Assembly: GCA_963668585.1 (NCBI GenBank)
Contig: OY764869.1
Span: 1,116,001-1,180,000, forward strand
From: Bin87 sp963668585
Lineage (GTDB): Bacteria; Chloroflexota; Dehalococcoidia; Lucifugimonadales; UBA3495
DNA length: 64,000 nt
Direction: 5' to 3'
A program made the translations under genes and the position numbers. Of the stretch, positions 1 to 7,893 are shown piece by piece. Below the pieces are notes generated by a model. That model was not told the origin of the DNA. It worked only from the letters and a program-made list of their open reading frames with translations, and made no database searches. How positions within the stretch are numbered: the stretch's first letter is position 1; each line of letters starts with the position of its first letter.

Positions 1-1276
1 CGCCCACAATCGCCACGCACAGCACCGTTCCCGACGCCTGCGCCAGAGACATCGCGCCCGATGCCGTGCCGAACCGCTCCGATGGCACGGTGCCCAGCAT
101 CAGCGCGTAGGCCGCCGACTGGAACCAGCCCACGCCCAGGCCCACGATGGCGATGGCGGCCGCGGGATGCCAGATTGCCGATCCGCCGTCCAACTCCGAC
201 ATCACCAGCAGGCCGGTGGCTGTGAGTCCCAGGCCCACCGTGCCGACCGGCCTCACGCCCCACCGGTCGCAGAGCCATCCGCCCACCGGCGACGACAGGA
301 TGTTGCACGTTGACATGATCGCGAACAGTATGCCCAGCGTGACCGGACTGCGGCCCAGCGAATCGGTGATGTAGAACGGGAAGATGAACCAGATGACAAA
401 CTGGGAAAAGTGTCCCAGGAACATGGACGCCGTGGCCGTCTGGAATCCGCTCAGCCTAGAAAGCGCGCCGGGCAGCACCGGCGATTCGGCCCGCCGTTCC
501 ACCCATACCAGCGCGGCCAGGGCCACCGGCGCGGCCGCCAGCAGCGCCAGCACCACCGTGGAGGTCCAGCCGATGGCCTGTCCCAGCCGCAGCCCGATCA
601 TCAGGCACCACAGCAGCGACAGCACCAGCGCCGCGCCCGCCAGGTCGAAACGCTGGCCTCGCTGCGCCTCCGACCCGCCCATCGAACTCGGCACCGCCAC
701 CAGGCCAACCACCAGCGCCAGCGCCGTCAGCGGAATCCGCCCCCAGAACACCGAGGGCCAGTCGAATAGCTGAACCAGCGGTCCTGCCGCCAGCGTGGAC
801 ATCACCATCCCCGACGCCAGGCTGGCCGACGTGAACCCCATGGACAGGCCCCGTCGGTGCGGCGGGAAAACCGTGGCTGCAATCGCCGGCGCCGTGCTGT
901 AGAGGCACCCCGTTCCCAACGCCTGCAACACGCGAAAACCCACCAGGTATTCCAGCGTGGGCGACAGCGACATGCACACCATCGACACCAGGTAGGTCAC
1001 CGTCCCGAACAGGTACACGATGCGCAGCCCGAACCGGTCGGCGAAGGCTCCCGCGCCCAGCGCCAGCCCGGCCCGCGTCGCGATGAACACCACGATCACC
1101 CACTGCACCGCCGCCAGGTCCGTCTGGAATGCGTCCCGCATGGCCGGCAAACCCACGTTCACCGAAAAGTCGAGCGACGCCAGCACCATCCCCAGCGCCG
1201 ATGCCGCCGCCAGCGCAATCGTCCGCCAGGTTACGCGGACGTCGGCGGCGGGCGTCATTTCGGGGGCGGCGGCCAT
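1..1276 (-). CDS. MFS drug/proton antiporter, DHA2-like (3' end outside window)
   Basis: Membrane transporter of the major facilitator superfamily, probably exporting small molecules with proton exchange. Reading from ATG at 1276 gives MAAAPEMTPAADVRVTWRT followed by successive hydrophobic helices. Family marks are the helix-1 segment MVLASLDFSVNVGLPAMRD, the loop-2/3 motif GAFADRFGLR, FRVLQALGTGCLYS, and a second copy of the motif, GGWLCDRWGVRP, after the central loop. The N-terminal 'LD.S.VNVALP' type segment is typical of 14-helix DHA2 members. About 425 codons are visible and the C-terminus lies beyond the left edge. No regulator or partner gene is next to it, so the substrate is unknown. 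Confidence 0.85.
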   Translation of the reverse strand, partial: MAAAPEMTPAADVRVTWRTIALAAASALGMVLASLDFSVNVGLPAMRDAFQTDLAAVQWVIVVFIATRAGLALGAGAFADRFGLRIVYLFGTVTYLVSMVCMSLSPTLEYLVGFRVLQALGTGCLYSTAPAIAATVFPPHRRGLSMGFTSASLASGMVMSTLAAGPLVQLFDWPSVFWGRIPLTALALVVGLVAVPSSMGGSEAQRGQRFDLAGAALVLSLLWCLMIGLRLGQAIGWTSTVVLALLAAAPVALAALVWVERRAESPVLPGALSRLSGFQTATASMFLGHFSQFVIWFIFPFYITDSLGRSPVTLGILFAIMSTCNILSSPVGGWLCDRWGVRPVGTVGLGLTATGLLVMSELDGGSAIWHPAAAIAIVGLGVGWFQSAAYALMLGTVPSERFGTASGAMSLAQASGTVLCVAIVG

Positions 1277-1332
1277 GGCCGTTGATTGTACGGCATTGAC
1301 CCCTCCGCTGCCCGTCCGCCGTCACCGCTCAT

Positions 1333-1403
1333 CAGGGTCTTCCGATTATTGACGATAGTTGAGGTAGTCCGCTCATCCTGAGCCTGTCGAAGGGCGAGCG
1401 GAC
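1333..1403 (+). repeat. Dispersed palindromic repeat, copy 1 (partial MITE)
   Basis: Core 1367-1403 begins GTCCGCTC and ends GAGCGGAC, an inverted repeat around the conserved centre ATCCTGAGCCTGTCGAAGG. The left flank 1333-1349 (cagggtcttccgattat) resembles the terminal inverted repeat of the intact element at 37661-37795. Other copies lie near 5305, 7046, 7744, 11275, 16394, 21670 and 39482. Confidence 0.8.
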
Positions 1404-1540
1404 GGTGGTCGAAGAACCGACAATAGCGCTGCAACCTCATGCCCACCCCATCTCTCTGTGCGCAGACAACCCACGGTCGCCGCCGGCGATTTTGATTATA
1501 CTGGCCGCCGACAACCAACACTGCCCAAAGGAGGCCCACC

Positions 1541-2311
1541 ATGGCCCGGCTTGAAGACTACCAGGACCGATTCCAGTACGTCCGGTTCCAGCGCGAGGAC
1601 GGCATCCTGCAGATGACTCTCCACAGCGACGGCGACACCCTGCAGTGGGGCGCTGGCCCGCACACCGAACTGCCCGAGGTGTTCCACACCGTGGGAACCG
1701 ACACCGAGAACAAGGTCATCATCATGACCGGCGCGGGCGACGGGTTCACCGGCCCCGCCGGCAGCAGCGACACCGTCCCGCGCCGCACTCCCGAGCAGTG
1801 GGACGCCACCTTCTGGGAGGGCAAGCACCTGTTGGGCAACCTGCTCAACATCGAGGTGCCCATCATCGCCGCCATCAACGGCCCCGCGCTGCGGCACTCC
1901 GAACTGCCCCTGATGAGCGACATCGTGCTGGCCGCGCCGCACACCACCTTCCAGGACTCCGGACACTTCATGAGCGGGCTGACCCCCGGCGATGGGATGC
2001 ACATCATCTATCCGCTGCTCATGGGTCTCAACCGGGGACGCTATTTCCTGCTCACCGGCCAGATGCTGGATGCCGAAAAGGCGCAGGAGTTGGGCCTGGT
2101 GGCCGAGGTGCTGCCCTCCGACGAACTGCTGCCGCGAGCCTGGGAACTGGCCCGCCAACTGGCCCAACAGCCGCGCCTGGTGCTGCGCTATTCCCGCGTC
2201 CTGCTGACCCAGAAACTCAAGGGGGAACTGCACGACCTGCTGGGCTACGGCCTTGCCCTCGAAGGTCTGGGCTCCGGCCAGGACTACCTCGACCGCGGCC
2301 AGGGCCGCTGA
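1541..2311 (+). CDS. Crotonase-fold beta-diketone hydrolase, 6-oxocamphor hydrolase-like
   Basis: Crotonase-superfamily protein of 256 residues. It lacks the glycine-rich GGG segment and the catalytic glutamates of true enoyl-CoA hydratases. Instead it follows 6-oxocamphor hydrolase: RHSELPLMSDIVLAA, FQDSGHF, PGDG.H and NRGRYFLLTGQ.LDA. From my memory of that enzyme, its key residues would correspond to His41, His119, His142, Asp151 and the Glu in GLALEGL near the C-terminus, and all are present. That enzyme cleaves a C-C bond of a cyclic beta-diketone by a retro-Claisen reaction, without CoA. A strong ribosome site AAAGGAGG (1527-1534) precedes the ATG. The gene stands alone between opposite-strand genes. 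The substrate is inferred only at class level: a cyclic 1,3-diketone, perhaps terpenoid-derived. Confidence 0.8.
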   Translation: MARLEDYQDRFQYVRFQREDGILQMTLHSDGDTLQWGAGPHTELPEVFHTVGTDTENKVIIMTGAGDGFTGPAGSSDTVPRRTPEQWDATFWEGKHLLGNLLNIEVPIIAAINGPALRHSELPLMSDIVLAAPHTTFQDSGHFMSGLTPGDGMHIIYPLLMGLNRGRYFLLTGQMLDAEKAQELGLVAEVLPSDELLPRAWELARQLAQQPRLVLRYSRVLLTQKLKGELHDLLGYGLALEGLGSGQDYLDRGQGR

Positions 2312-2318
2312 TCCGGTT

Positions 2319-2693
2319 TTACAAGGGTGCGGCCAGCGCGTCGATCCTGACGATGCCGCCGGGAATCATATCAATTTCGATGTGGCTCCCGGCGAGCAGA
2401 TCGGCGCTTGCCAAATAGGAGCTTTCCGATTCCAGCACGTTTACCGGCCTGAAACCGTCGTGCCAGATCACTTCCCCGGTGTAACTCGAGATGCGAACGA
2501 CTCGCTCGTTAGCCAGCCGGATGCGCACCGTCCCTTTCCGTGTTAATCCGAGCGCCTCGATGACGACTTTCGGCAGCATCAAGTGTGAACCCTGGAATCC
2601 GGTGTCAATGACTACCTCGATTTCGCGAGCGCTGCCGCGCATTTGAACTGGAATGATTGCCTCGTGTCGTTCATTAACCCTTCCGGCAATCAT
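2319..2693 (-). CDS. Retropepsin-like (clan AA) aspartic protease, small single-domain
   Basis: Protein of 124 residues with the single-domain retropepsin fold signature: VVIDTGFQGSHLMLP carries the catalytic Asp-Thr-Gly, and the C-terminal LLAGSHIEIDMIPGGIVRI resembles the hydrophobic closing strands of clan AA proteins. Such short bacterial members are expected to act as homodimers. The ATG at 2693 overlaps the stop of the upstream partner (2690-2968) by four bases (ATGA), so the two are translationally coupled. The same arrangement recurs at 9202-9956 with a different upstream partner. Cellular substrate unknown; cytoplasmic location likely because there is no signal peptide. Confidence 0.75.
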   Translation of the reverse strand: MIAGRVNERHEAIIPVQMRGSAREIEVVIDTGFQGSHLMLPKVVIEALGLTRKGTVRIRLANERVVRISSYTGEVIWHDGFRPVNVLESESSYLASADLLAGSHIEIDMIPGGIVRIDALAAPL

Positions 2694-2968
2694 GACTCAA
2701 TGATATCTACGCTGCGCCCCAGCGTAACGACGGACGGATAGCCGATGCGGAAAGCGAATTCAATAGCTCCAGGGCGGCGATATTGCAGGCGGTCGGATGC
2801 TGCCAACCAGTCCGCGTCAACCTCATAATCGTAGGATTCAATGTCCAGCACCAGAATCTTACCCTTTGCAGTAGGAAGCAGTTTGGGCAAAAGTTCCTTC
2901 TCGTAGAATTCCTCCGCCAAGTCCAATTGCTCCGCTTCTGCGGCATTGGTTCGGTCAGAGTCCATCAT
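2690..2968 (-). CDS. Small conserved protein coupled to retropepsin-like protease
   Basis: Protein of 92 residues. The N-terminal half is acidic and helical (AEAEQLDLAEEFYEKELLP), followed by a beta-rich segment GKILVLDIESYDYEVD, then ASDRLQYRRPGAIEFAFRIG. I recall similar short proteins lying directly upstream of clan AA proteases, but no biochemical role is known to me. The gene is first in a two-gene unit with a 4-bp overlap into the protease gene. It could be a regulator, a substrate or an antitoxin-like partner; the sequence does not decide between these. A purine-rich GGGGGT lies upstream of the ATGATG start. Confidence 0.65.
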   Translation of the reverse strand: MMDSDRTNAAEAEQLDLAEEFYEKELLPKLLPTAKGKILVLDIESYDYEVDADWLAASDRLQYRRPGAIEFAFRIGYPSVVTLGRSVDIIES

Positions 2969-3009
2969 CGTGTTACCCCCATCGTATGATTATGCTAGCG
3001 TACCGTGTG

Positions 3010-4317
3010 TCAATCGGCAACTTGGGCTGCGCCGCCACTCCTCCCCGGCGGCAGCGCCGTCAGCATCAAGGCCGAGCAGGCGCCGTAGATGACCAGGATC
3101 GTCCACCACGCCGGCAGGTACGACCCCGCGTAGTCGTGCAGGTATCCCACCAGCGGCGCGCCCAGCCCCGCGCTCAGCAGGTTGATCGGCATCACGATGC
3201 CCCGTATCGCACCCAGGAACGCGCGCCCGTAGTATGCCGCGAAAATGTACGTGTGCACGATCATGCCGATGCCCACCGACGCCCCGAAAACGATCGTTGA
3301 CAGAAACATCATCTCCGCCGAAGCCACGTAGATCATCAGCAGCACGGCCAGGATGAAACCGGAAAACGACGCCGCAGCCAGAAACCGTATCGGTATCCGG
3401 TCGGCCAGCCAGCCCGCCACCAGCGCCAGCGCCGCCGCGCCGCCGGCGTCCGCCGCAAAGGACCAGGACACCAGCAGCGGGTCGTAGGATTTCTCCACGA
3501 AATACGGGATGCGGTGAAAGCTGGCCCCGCCCTGCGCCACGCCCGCCAGCGCGAACACGGCCACCAACTTCCACATGGTGAACGTGCGGAACGCCTGGCG
3601 GACCGTCCATACCGGTTCCTCTGCCGTTGGCGGTTGGCGCGACGGCGCTGTGGATTCGTCGGCCGGCGCGTCCGGCGGGTCGCCGTCCACCCGCAGGCCC
3701 ATGTCCTCCGGCTGCCGGCGCAGGAATATCGCCGCCAGCGGCGCCGAGATCAGCACGAACATCACGGCCAGAATCTGCCACGCGCTGCGCCATCCGTAAG
3801 CGTCAATCAGCCACTGCGTCACCGGGAGAAACACGATGCCGCTGATGCCCAGCCCTGCCGTCGAGAAGGCCAGCGCGCGACCGCGTCTCCGCACGAACCA
3901 CTTCGCCACCGGCACCGAGGTCACCAGCCCGTTGGGAGCCGCCAGCCCCGATACGCCCACCAGTCCGAACAGCAGGATGAACTGCCACGCATGGTCGCTC
4001 AGCCCCACCAGGATCAGGCAGCCGCCGATCATCAGCGCGGCCACGGGAATGTACACCCGCGACCCGTAGCGGTCGATGAGTTGTCCCACCGCAAAGCTCA
4101 GGACCCCCGCCGACAGCCGACGCGTGGTCTGCATCCACCCGAACGTGGCCCGCGACAGTTCCAGTTCACGCTGCATCGGCAGCACGAACAGGCCGTAGTT
4201 CAGCGTCCCCGTCGCCATCGTCGAAAAATTGACGGCGAACATCGTCGCCACGATCACCCAGCCGTAGAAAAACCGCTGGGGTTCGGCCGCGCTCTCGGAT
4301 TCAGGTGTGGTGGCCAT
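3010..4317 (-). CDS. MFS transporter, monocarboxylate/oxalate-formate antiporter type
   Basis: 435-residue major facilitator with twelve predicted helices and a long central loop (about residues 190-235, rich in Pro, Asp and Glu). The opening RFFYGWVIVATMFAVNF is typical of the oxalate/formate antiporter and monocarboxylate transporter branch. The helix-2/3 region reads FAVGQLIDRYGSR and the second half has GWLADRIPIR. It probably carries small carboxylates. It lies 80 bp downstream of the metallo-beta-lactamase gene on the same strand, so co-transcription is possible, although a strong palindrome (4331-4358) sits in the gap. The start ATG at 4317 gives the expected short N-terminal tail. Confidence 0.85.
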   Translation of the reverse strand: MATTPESESAAEPQRFFYGWVIVATMFAVNFSTMATGTLNYGLFVLPMQRELELSRATFGWMQTTRRLSAGVLSFAVGQLIDRYGSRVYIPVAALMIGGCLILVGLSDHAWQFILLFGLVGVSGLAAPNGLVTSVPVAKWFVRRRGRALAFSTAGLGISGIVFLPVTQWLIDAYGWRSAWQILAVMFVLISAPLAAIFLRRQPEDMGLRVDGDPPDAPADESTAPSRQPPTAEEPVWTVRQAFRTFTMWKLVAVFALAGVAQGGASFHRIPYFVEKSYDPLLVSWSFAADAGGAAALALVAGWLADRIPIRFLAAASFSGFILAVLLMIYVASAEMMFLSTIVFGASVGIGMIVHTYIFAAYYGRAFLGAIRGIVMPINLLSAGLGAPLVGYLHDYAGSYLPAWWTILVIYGACSALMLTALPPGRSGGAAQVAD

Positions 4318-4330
4318 ATTGAAAACAAAC

Positions 4331-4358
4331 GTAGGGGCGAATCATCATTCGCCCCTAC
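4331..4358. repeat. 12-bp stem palindrome, GGGGCGAAT family
   Basis: GTAGGGGCGAAT and ATTCGCCCCTAC form a perfect 12-bp stem around CATC. Related palindromes occur at 18980-19004, 23008-23031 (inside the terminase gene) and 23712-23737. It lies between two co-directional genes and could act as an attenuator or mRNA stabiliser, but its dispersal shows it is a repeat family. Confidence 0.8.
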
Positions 4359-4397
4359 CCGCCCTGGCGTTGCAAACGCAGACGTGTGCCGGTTGGA

Positions 4398-5234
4398 TCA
4401 GATCGCCTGCCAGTACCGCTTGCCCTGCAGCCGCACGATCTTGCCGAAGCCGGGCGCTGGCAGATGCACCGCCGCCACCGGAAGGTTCTCGCTTTCCAGT
4501 CGGTCCAGCACGCTCTGCCGCGTCGCGATGGCCTGTTCGGGGATGATGTCGGCCCGCGATGCCCAGTCCGTCTGCTGGATCTGCGCGGTATTGTGCAGCA
4601 CGTCGCCCAGTATCAGCCCCCGCTCGCCGCCGGAGTTGATCATGATGCTCATGTGCCCGGGGGTATGCCCCGGCGTCGGCAGCGTGGTCAGTTCGCCGGT
4701 GATGCTGAACTCGCCCTCCATCCATTCCACCAGTCCCATCTCGGCAATCGGCCACACGCAGTCCGGCGCGTTGGGGAACCGGTCGGGCTGCAATGCCGGG
4801 TCATGGCTGGCGTCATAGTCAACCCTGCTGAAGTAGTAGCGGGCGTTGGGGAACGTCGGTTTCAGCGTTCCGCCGTCGTCCCGCACGGTGTTCCAGCCCA
4901 CGTGGTCCCGGTGCAGGTGGGTCATCACCACGGCGTCGATGTCATTGGGGGAAACGCCGTTCCGCGCCATGTCATCCAGCAGTTCGCCCCACGGAGTTTC
5001 CGGCGTGTCCTTCGCGCCCAGCCCCGTGTCAATGGCGATGGTCTTGCCCTCCGAGCGCACCAGGAAACAAGCCAGGTTGAAGCTCACCTTGCGGTCCGGC
5101 GTCAGGTGGTCGTGGAAAGGCTCCCAGTTTTCTGCGGGAATGTCGGGAAAGAAATTGCAGATGTCAAACTCCAGTAGCCCGTCGGAAAGCGAGGCAATCT
5201 CCACGTTCCCGATGGTCATCTTGCTGGCGGCCAT
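4398..5234 (-). CDS. MBL-fold metallo-hydrolase (lactonase-like)
   Basis: Metallo-beta-lactamase-fold hydrolase of 278 residues. The zinc-binding signature is MTHLHRDHVGW (HxHxDH), followed by PTPGHTPGH (third His) and LILGDVLHN (bridging Asp). IDTGLGAK upstream completes the core. This set is common in lactonases and related soluble hydrolases, so the reaction is hydrolytic with two metal ions, but the substrate is unknown. I chose ATG 5234 because AGGAGG lies seven bases upstream. A longer in-frame extension to 5360 runs backwards through a dispersed repeat and is an artefact. It precedes an MFS transporter on the same strand, hinting at uptake and hydrolysis of one compound. Confidence 0.85.
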   Translation of the reverse strand: MAASKMTIGNVEIASLSDGLLEFDICNFFPDIPAENWEPFHDHLTPDRKVSFNLACFLVRSEGKTIAIDTGLGAKDTPETPWGELLDDMARNGVSPNDIDAVVMTHLHRDHVGWNTVRDDGGTLKPTFPNARYYFSRVDYDASHDPALQPDRFPNAPDCVWPIAEMGLVEWMEGEFSITGELTTLPTPGHTPGHMSIMINSGGERGLILGDVLHNTAQIQQTDWASRADIIPEQAIATRQSVLDRLESENLPVAAVHLPAPGFGKIVRLQGKRYWQAI

Positions 5235-5304
5235 AGTCCCTCCTGAATCCGTCAAGTGCGCCATTCTACCACCTGCGCCGCTGGCAATCCGCCCATACCG
5301 GCCA

Positions 5305-5341
5305 GTCCGCTCATGGTGAGCCTGTCGAACGGCCAGCGGAC
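5305..5341 (+). repeat. Dispersed palindromic repeat, copy 2
   Basis: GTCCGCTCATGGTGAGCC at the left and CAGCGGAC at the right; a diverged copy of the core seen at 1367-1403. It lies upstream of the MBL gene and is translated spuriously in the long-start version of that gene. Confidence 0.75.
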
Positions 5342-5421
5342 GGCAATTGCAGAAACGCAAATCGCGCCGGCGTTATCTGAACCCGTCCGCATCGCTTATG
5401 CAAATAAATAGTATTGCTAAA

Positions 5422-5430
5422 TGCTATAAT
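5422..5430 (+). promoter_or_regulatory. Extended -10 promoter for the secreted Fn3 gene
   Basis: TGCTATAAT is a perfect -10 hexamer with the extended TGn element, in an AT-rich patch (5396-5435) that stands out from the GC-rich surroundings. No convincing -35 box is seen at 17 bp. It lies about 94 bp upstream of the ATG at 5524. Confidence 0.5.
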
Positions 5431-5523
5431 GTTGGTGCGCCCGCCTGAATAACTGACGCTGGCGTGGATAACGGAACAGTCCGCAATAGGACGAGTGGCG
5501 GCGATACCGCCAGGAGGCGAAAT

Positions 5524-6891
5524 ATGAAGCAACGATCTCCAATTTTCGGATGGAAGCCCGGTATGCGGGCTGCGAGCAGGATATGCGCAGCGGCGCTTGT
5601 TGTCGTGATTGGCGCCGTCGCGATGGCAGCGGGTTTCGCCCATGCCGCCAGCGATGGAACCCAGCCAGTCCACGCTGAACCGTCCCTCACCGGCGCGTCG
5701 GCTGACCCCGATATGCTCGCCAACACGATGATCCTGGACCACGGCGATGCCAACGGCGGCCAGGGCCAGGACCCCGGCGGGATGGGGCAGGAAATCGGCG
5801 CGCCCGGCGTTACCACTTCCACCGGGTCGCTGGTTATCCCCGAGGGTGAGCAGGCGACCTACACCGTGCGGCTCAACGCGCGGCCCGCAGATATGATCAC
5901 AGTCGCTATCGTGGTGGACGGCAACCAGGAAGTGGTGGCGGACCCCATTTTGTTGAACTTCGCGCCCGACGAATGGAACGATCCGCAAATGGTTACGCTG
6001 ACCACCCAGGCGGACGCTGACGACCAACCTCATTACGGCTCAATCAGTCACATCAGCCCGGGCGCTGAGGGCGTGTTGGCAGTGGTGGCCGAGGTGGCAG
6101 TGGTGGTCACCGACGGGTGTGATGCCATCTGGTGCGGCGTGATGGAAATGACCAAAACCCTCCCCTACGAGATGGAATTTGTGAGTCTTGATGACGGTGA
6201 ATTCACGGATGCGGGGACCACCCACCGGGTCAGGGCTTCTCATCTGCACTCGCGGGTTCTGCCCCGAGAGGAGGCCCGACCGCCCTTCTCGATACCGGAA
6301 CGGACTTCCCTGCGGCTCTGGCTGGAGGGCGGACTGGCCGGGACGGATTACTACTCAAACTGGACGCTGTACCTCAATGGTATTGAACTGCCTTTCCACC
6401 TGGCTCGCGTCGTCTTTGACGACCTGCCGGACAACCGCTCGCTGCTGTTCAAATGGTATGCGCCCGGGCTCCACAGGCTGCTGCCCGCAGGTATCGGCGA
6501 ACAGGCCGCGTCCTGGTATCTGAGGATCGAGGATACCGGCGCACCGGTGGCGCAACCGCCCGGCCCGCCGCTGTACCTGAGGTTGCTGGAAGCGCGTCCC
6601 CAACCGCAGGAGTTGAGCCTGCTCTGGAACCGGCCCCACACCATGGATGACTACTACCACGAGTTGACCGAATTCAAGGTGCAGTGGAAGCGGTCCGACG
6701 GCAGTTGGGATACTCCGGCCGACGTCTCGGAAGCCAGCGTCGAACCGCTTGACCAATCCACCCATGGCCACCGTATCCAGGGGCTTGAAGGTGGGGTCGG
6801 ATACGACCTGAGAGTGGTTGCGGTCAACGCTGTCGGCGCCGGTGAGCCTTCGGAGGTGTTGAGCGCGGTGGCGCCCGACGCAACGCCGTAG
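5524..6891 (+). CDS. Secreted protein with beta-sandwich and C-terminal Fn3 domain
   Basis: 455-residue exported protein. The ATG at 5524 follows CAGGAGGCG and opens a basic region plus hydrophobic core (ICAAALVVVIGAVAMAAG) ending FAHA, a good signal peptidase I site. Residues about 90-170 form a Calx-beta-like or similar sandwich (IPEGEQATYTVRLNARP, then FAPDEWNDPQMVTLT). The middle (about 215-345) is of unknown fold. The C-terminus (about 355-455) is fibronectin type III: ELSLLWNRPH, FKVQWKRSDG, YDLRVVAVNAVGAGEPS. No membrane anchor or sorting signal is visible, so it is probably released or surface-bound non-covalently. It resembles the other Fn3-rich secreted proteins further right in the window. 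Confidence 0.8.
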   Translation: MKQRSPIFGWKPGMRAASRICAAALVVVIGAVAMAAGFAHAASDGTQPVHAEPSLTGASADPDMLANTMILDHGDANGGQGQDPGGMGQEIGAPGVTTSTGSLVIPEGEQATYTVRLNARPADMITVAIVVDGNQEVVADPILLNFAPDEWNDPQMVTLTTQADADDQPHYGSISHISPGAEGVLAVVAEVAVVVTDGCDAIWCGVMEMTKTLPYEMEFVSLDDGEFTDAGTTHRVRASHLHSRVLPREEARPPFSIPERTSLRLWLEGGLAGTDYYSNWTLYLNGIELPFHLARVVFDDLPDNRSLLFKWYAPGLHRLLPAGIGEQAASWYLRIEDTGAPVAQPPGPPLYLRLLEARPQPQELSLLWNRPHTMDDYYHELTEFKVQWKRSDGSWDTPADVSEASVEPLDQSTHGHRIQGLEGGVGYDLRVVAVNAVGAGEPSEVLSAVAPDATP

Positions 6892-6958
6892 GCGATATTG
6901 CGACCGGGCAAGCGGCCAACCCCCTCGTTGGCCCGCCAACCCACCGACGACGCAGTTT

Positions 6959-6985
6959 CGGCTCCCCCGGCAGACGGGGGAGCCG
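6959..6985 (+). terminator. GC-rich hairpin after the Fn3 gene
   Basis: CGGCTCCCCC pairs with GGGGGAGCCG around a 7-nt loop, about 70 bp after the stop at 6891. There is no U-run, so it may be a processing or Rho-assisted site rather than a classical intrinsic terminator. The rest of 6892-7194 holds only a repeat copy (7046-7082). Confidence 0.45.
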
Positions 6986-7045
6986 ACCGTGTCCCACGCC
7001 GAATCGCTTATCCCTCGCGCCAGGCATCGGAATCAACCGCTCACC

Positions 7046-7082
7046 GTTCGCTCATGGTGTGCCTGTCGAACCACGAGCGGAC
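7046..7082 (+). repeat. Dispersed palindromic repeat, copy 3 (diverged)
   Basis: GTTCGCTCATGGTGTGCC at the left and GAGCGGAC at the right. The right flank (ctacctcgtctatcttcaac) matches, in reverse orientation, the left flank of copies 1 and 37661-37795, showing that the repeat extends beyond the core. Confidence 0.7.
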
Positions 7083-7194
7083 TACCTCGTCTATCTTCAA
7101 CAATCGAAAGGTTCCGGTCAGGCGACCGTGCCGAACCATTTCCGCTTGCGGACAATGTACAATGCACGGTGAACCGCGAGGCGTTGAGGCAGTA

Positions 7195-7704
7195 ATGGGA
7201 GCATACACCGGCGCACAACTGATGACCCGCCTGCTGGCGCTGGCCCTGGGCCTCGCCGGCGGCCTCTCCGAGACCGTGTGGTCGCACGTTGTCGGTATGC
7301 GTTGCGGCGCCGTCAAGGTTGGTGAATATGTGCTGTACACCGACTGCCTGCCCTGGACCGAACTGTTCCTGCGGTTCCCTGAGCACCTGGGTTCGCAGAT
7401 GGTCAGCCTGCTCATGGCCGGCGCAATCGCCGGTCTGGTCGCGGGATTCGTAGGGATGTGGCGGCCGCTCTGGGCTGCCGTCCTGTTCCTGCTGCTGGCC
7501 CTGTTGAACCTGGGGCTGTCGGCATTCGCCGCCGCCACCGTCGAGCAGAAGGGCATCGCGCTGGGGCTGGCCGTATTGGCCGTCGTCGTGCCGGCCGTGT
7601 GCGCCATCATCCTCTGGTGGCGGGGCGAGTACAGAGTACGCCGCCGGCCGGCCACGCTCACCGGCGAAACAGATTCATTCGGCTATCGCCCAAACGCCAG
7701 ATAG
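7195..7704 (+). CDS. Four-helix integral membrane protein of unknown function
   Basis: 169 residues with four predicted transmembrane helices: around residues 10-28 (LLALALGLAGGLSE), 65-85 (MVSLLMAGAIAGLVAGFVG), 88-112 (LWAAVLFLLLALLNLGLSAF) and 118-142 (GIALGLAVLAVVVPAVCAII). Between helices 1 and 2 lies an outside loop with two cysteines (RCGAVKVGEYVLYTDCLPW) that could pair. The C-terminal tail is basic. I chose ATG 7195, which has GAGG just upstream; an in-frame extension upstream reads through a repeat copy. No family recognised. It is isolated, with repeats on both sides. Confidence 0.6.
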   Translation: MGAYTGAQLMTRLLALALGLAGGLSETVWSHVVGMRCGAVKVGEYVLYTDCLPWTELFLRFPEHLGSQMVSLLMAGAIAGLVAGFVGMWRPLWAAVLFLLLALLNLGLSAFAAATVEQKGIALGLAVLAVVVPAVCAIILWWRGEYRVRRRPATLTGETDSFGYRPNAR

Positions 7705-7743
7705 GCCCCCAATCCACCAGCGCTGAGGCATCCCGCCCATCCA

Positions 7744-7780
7744 GTCCGCTCATGGTGAGCCTGTCGAATCGCCAGCGGAT
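7744..7780 (+). repeat. Dispersed palindromic repeat, copy 4
   Basis: GTCCGCTCATGGTGAGCC at the left and CAGCGGAT at the right; nearest in sequence to the copy at 5305-5341. Confidence 0.7.
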
Positions 7781-7893
7781 GGTCACACGGAACCGAGCCC
7801 GGGCGTCAGGACTGCCAAAGGCCGTCATGGGTGACATTCGCCCATAGACGCGCCATAGCCGGGGATGCTACACCTGCTGTCAGGTGCATCCCC

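Noticed and set aside
456..1325. 289-codon open frame on the minus strand
   Set aside because: It overlaps the MFS transporter in another phase, has arginine/glycine-rich composition and no family; the MFS frame is clearly the real one.
1367..1403. CRISPR repeat
   Set aside because: Copies are dispersed kilobases apart, in both orientations, without regular spacers; they match a MITE core.
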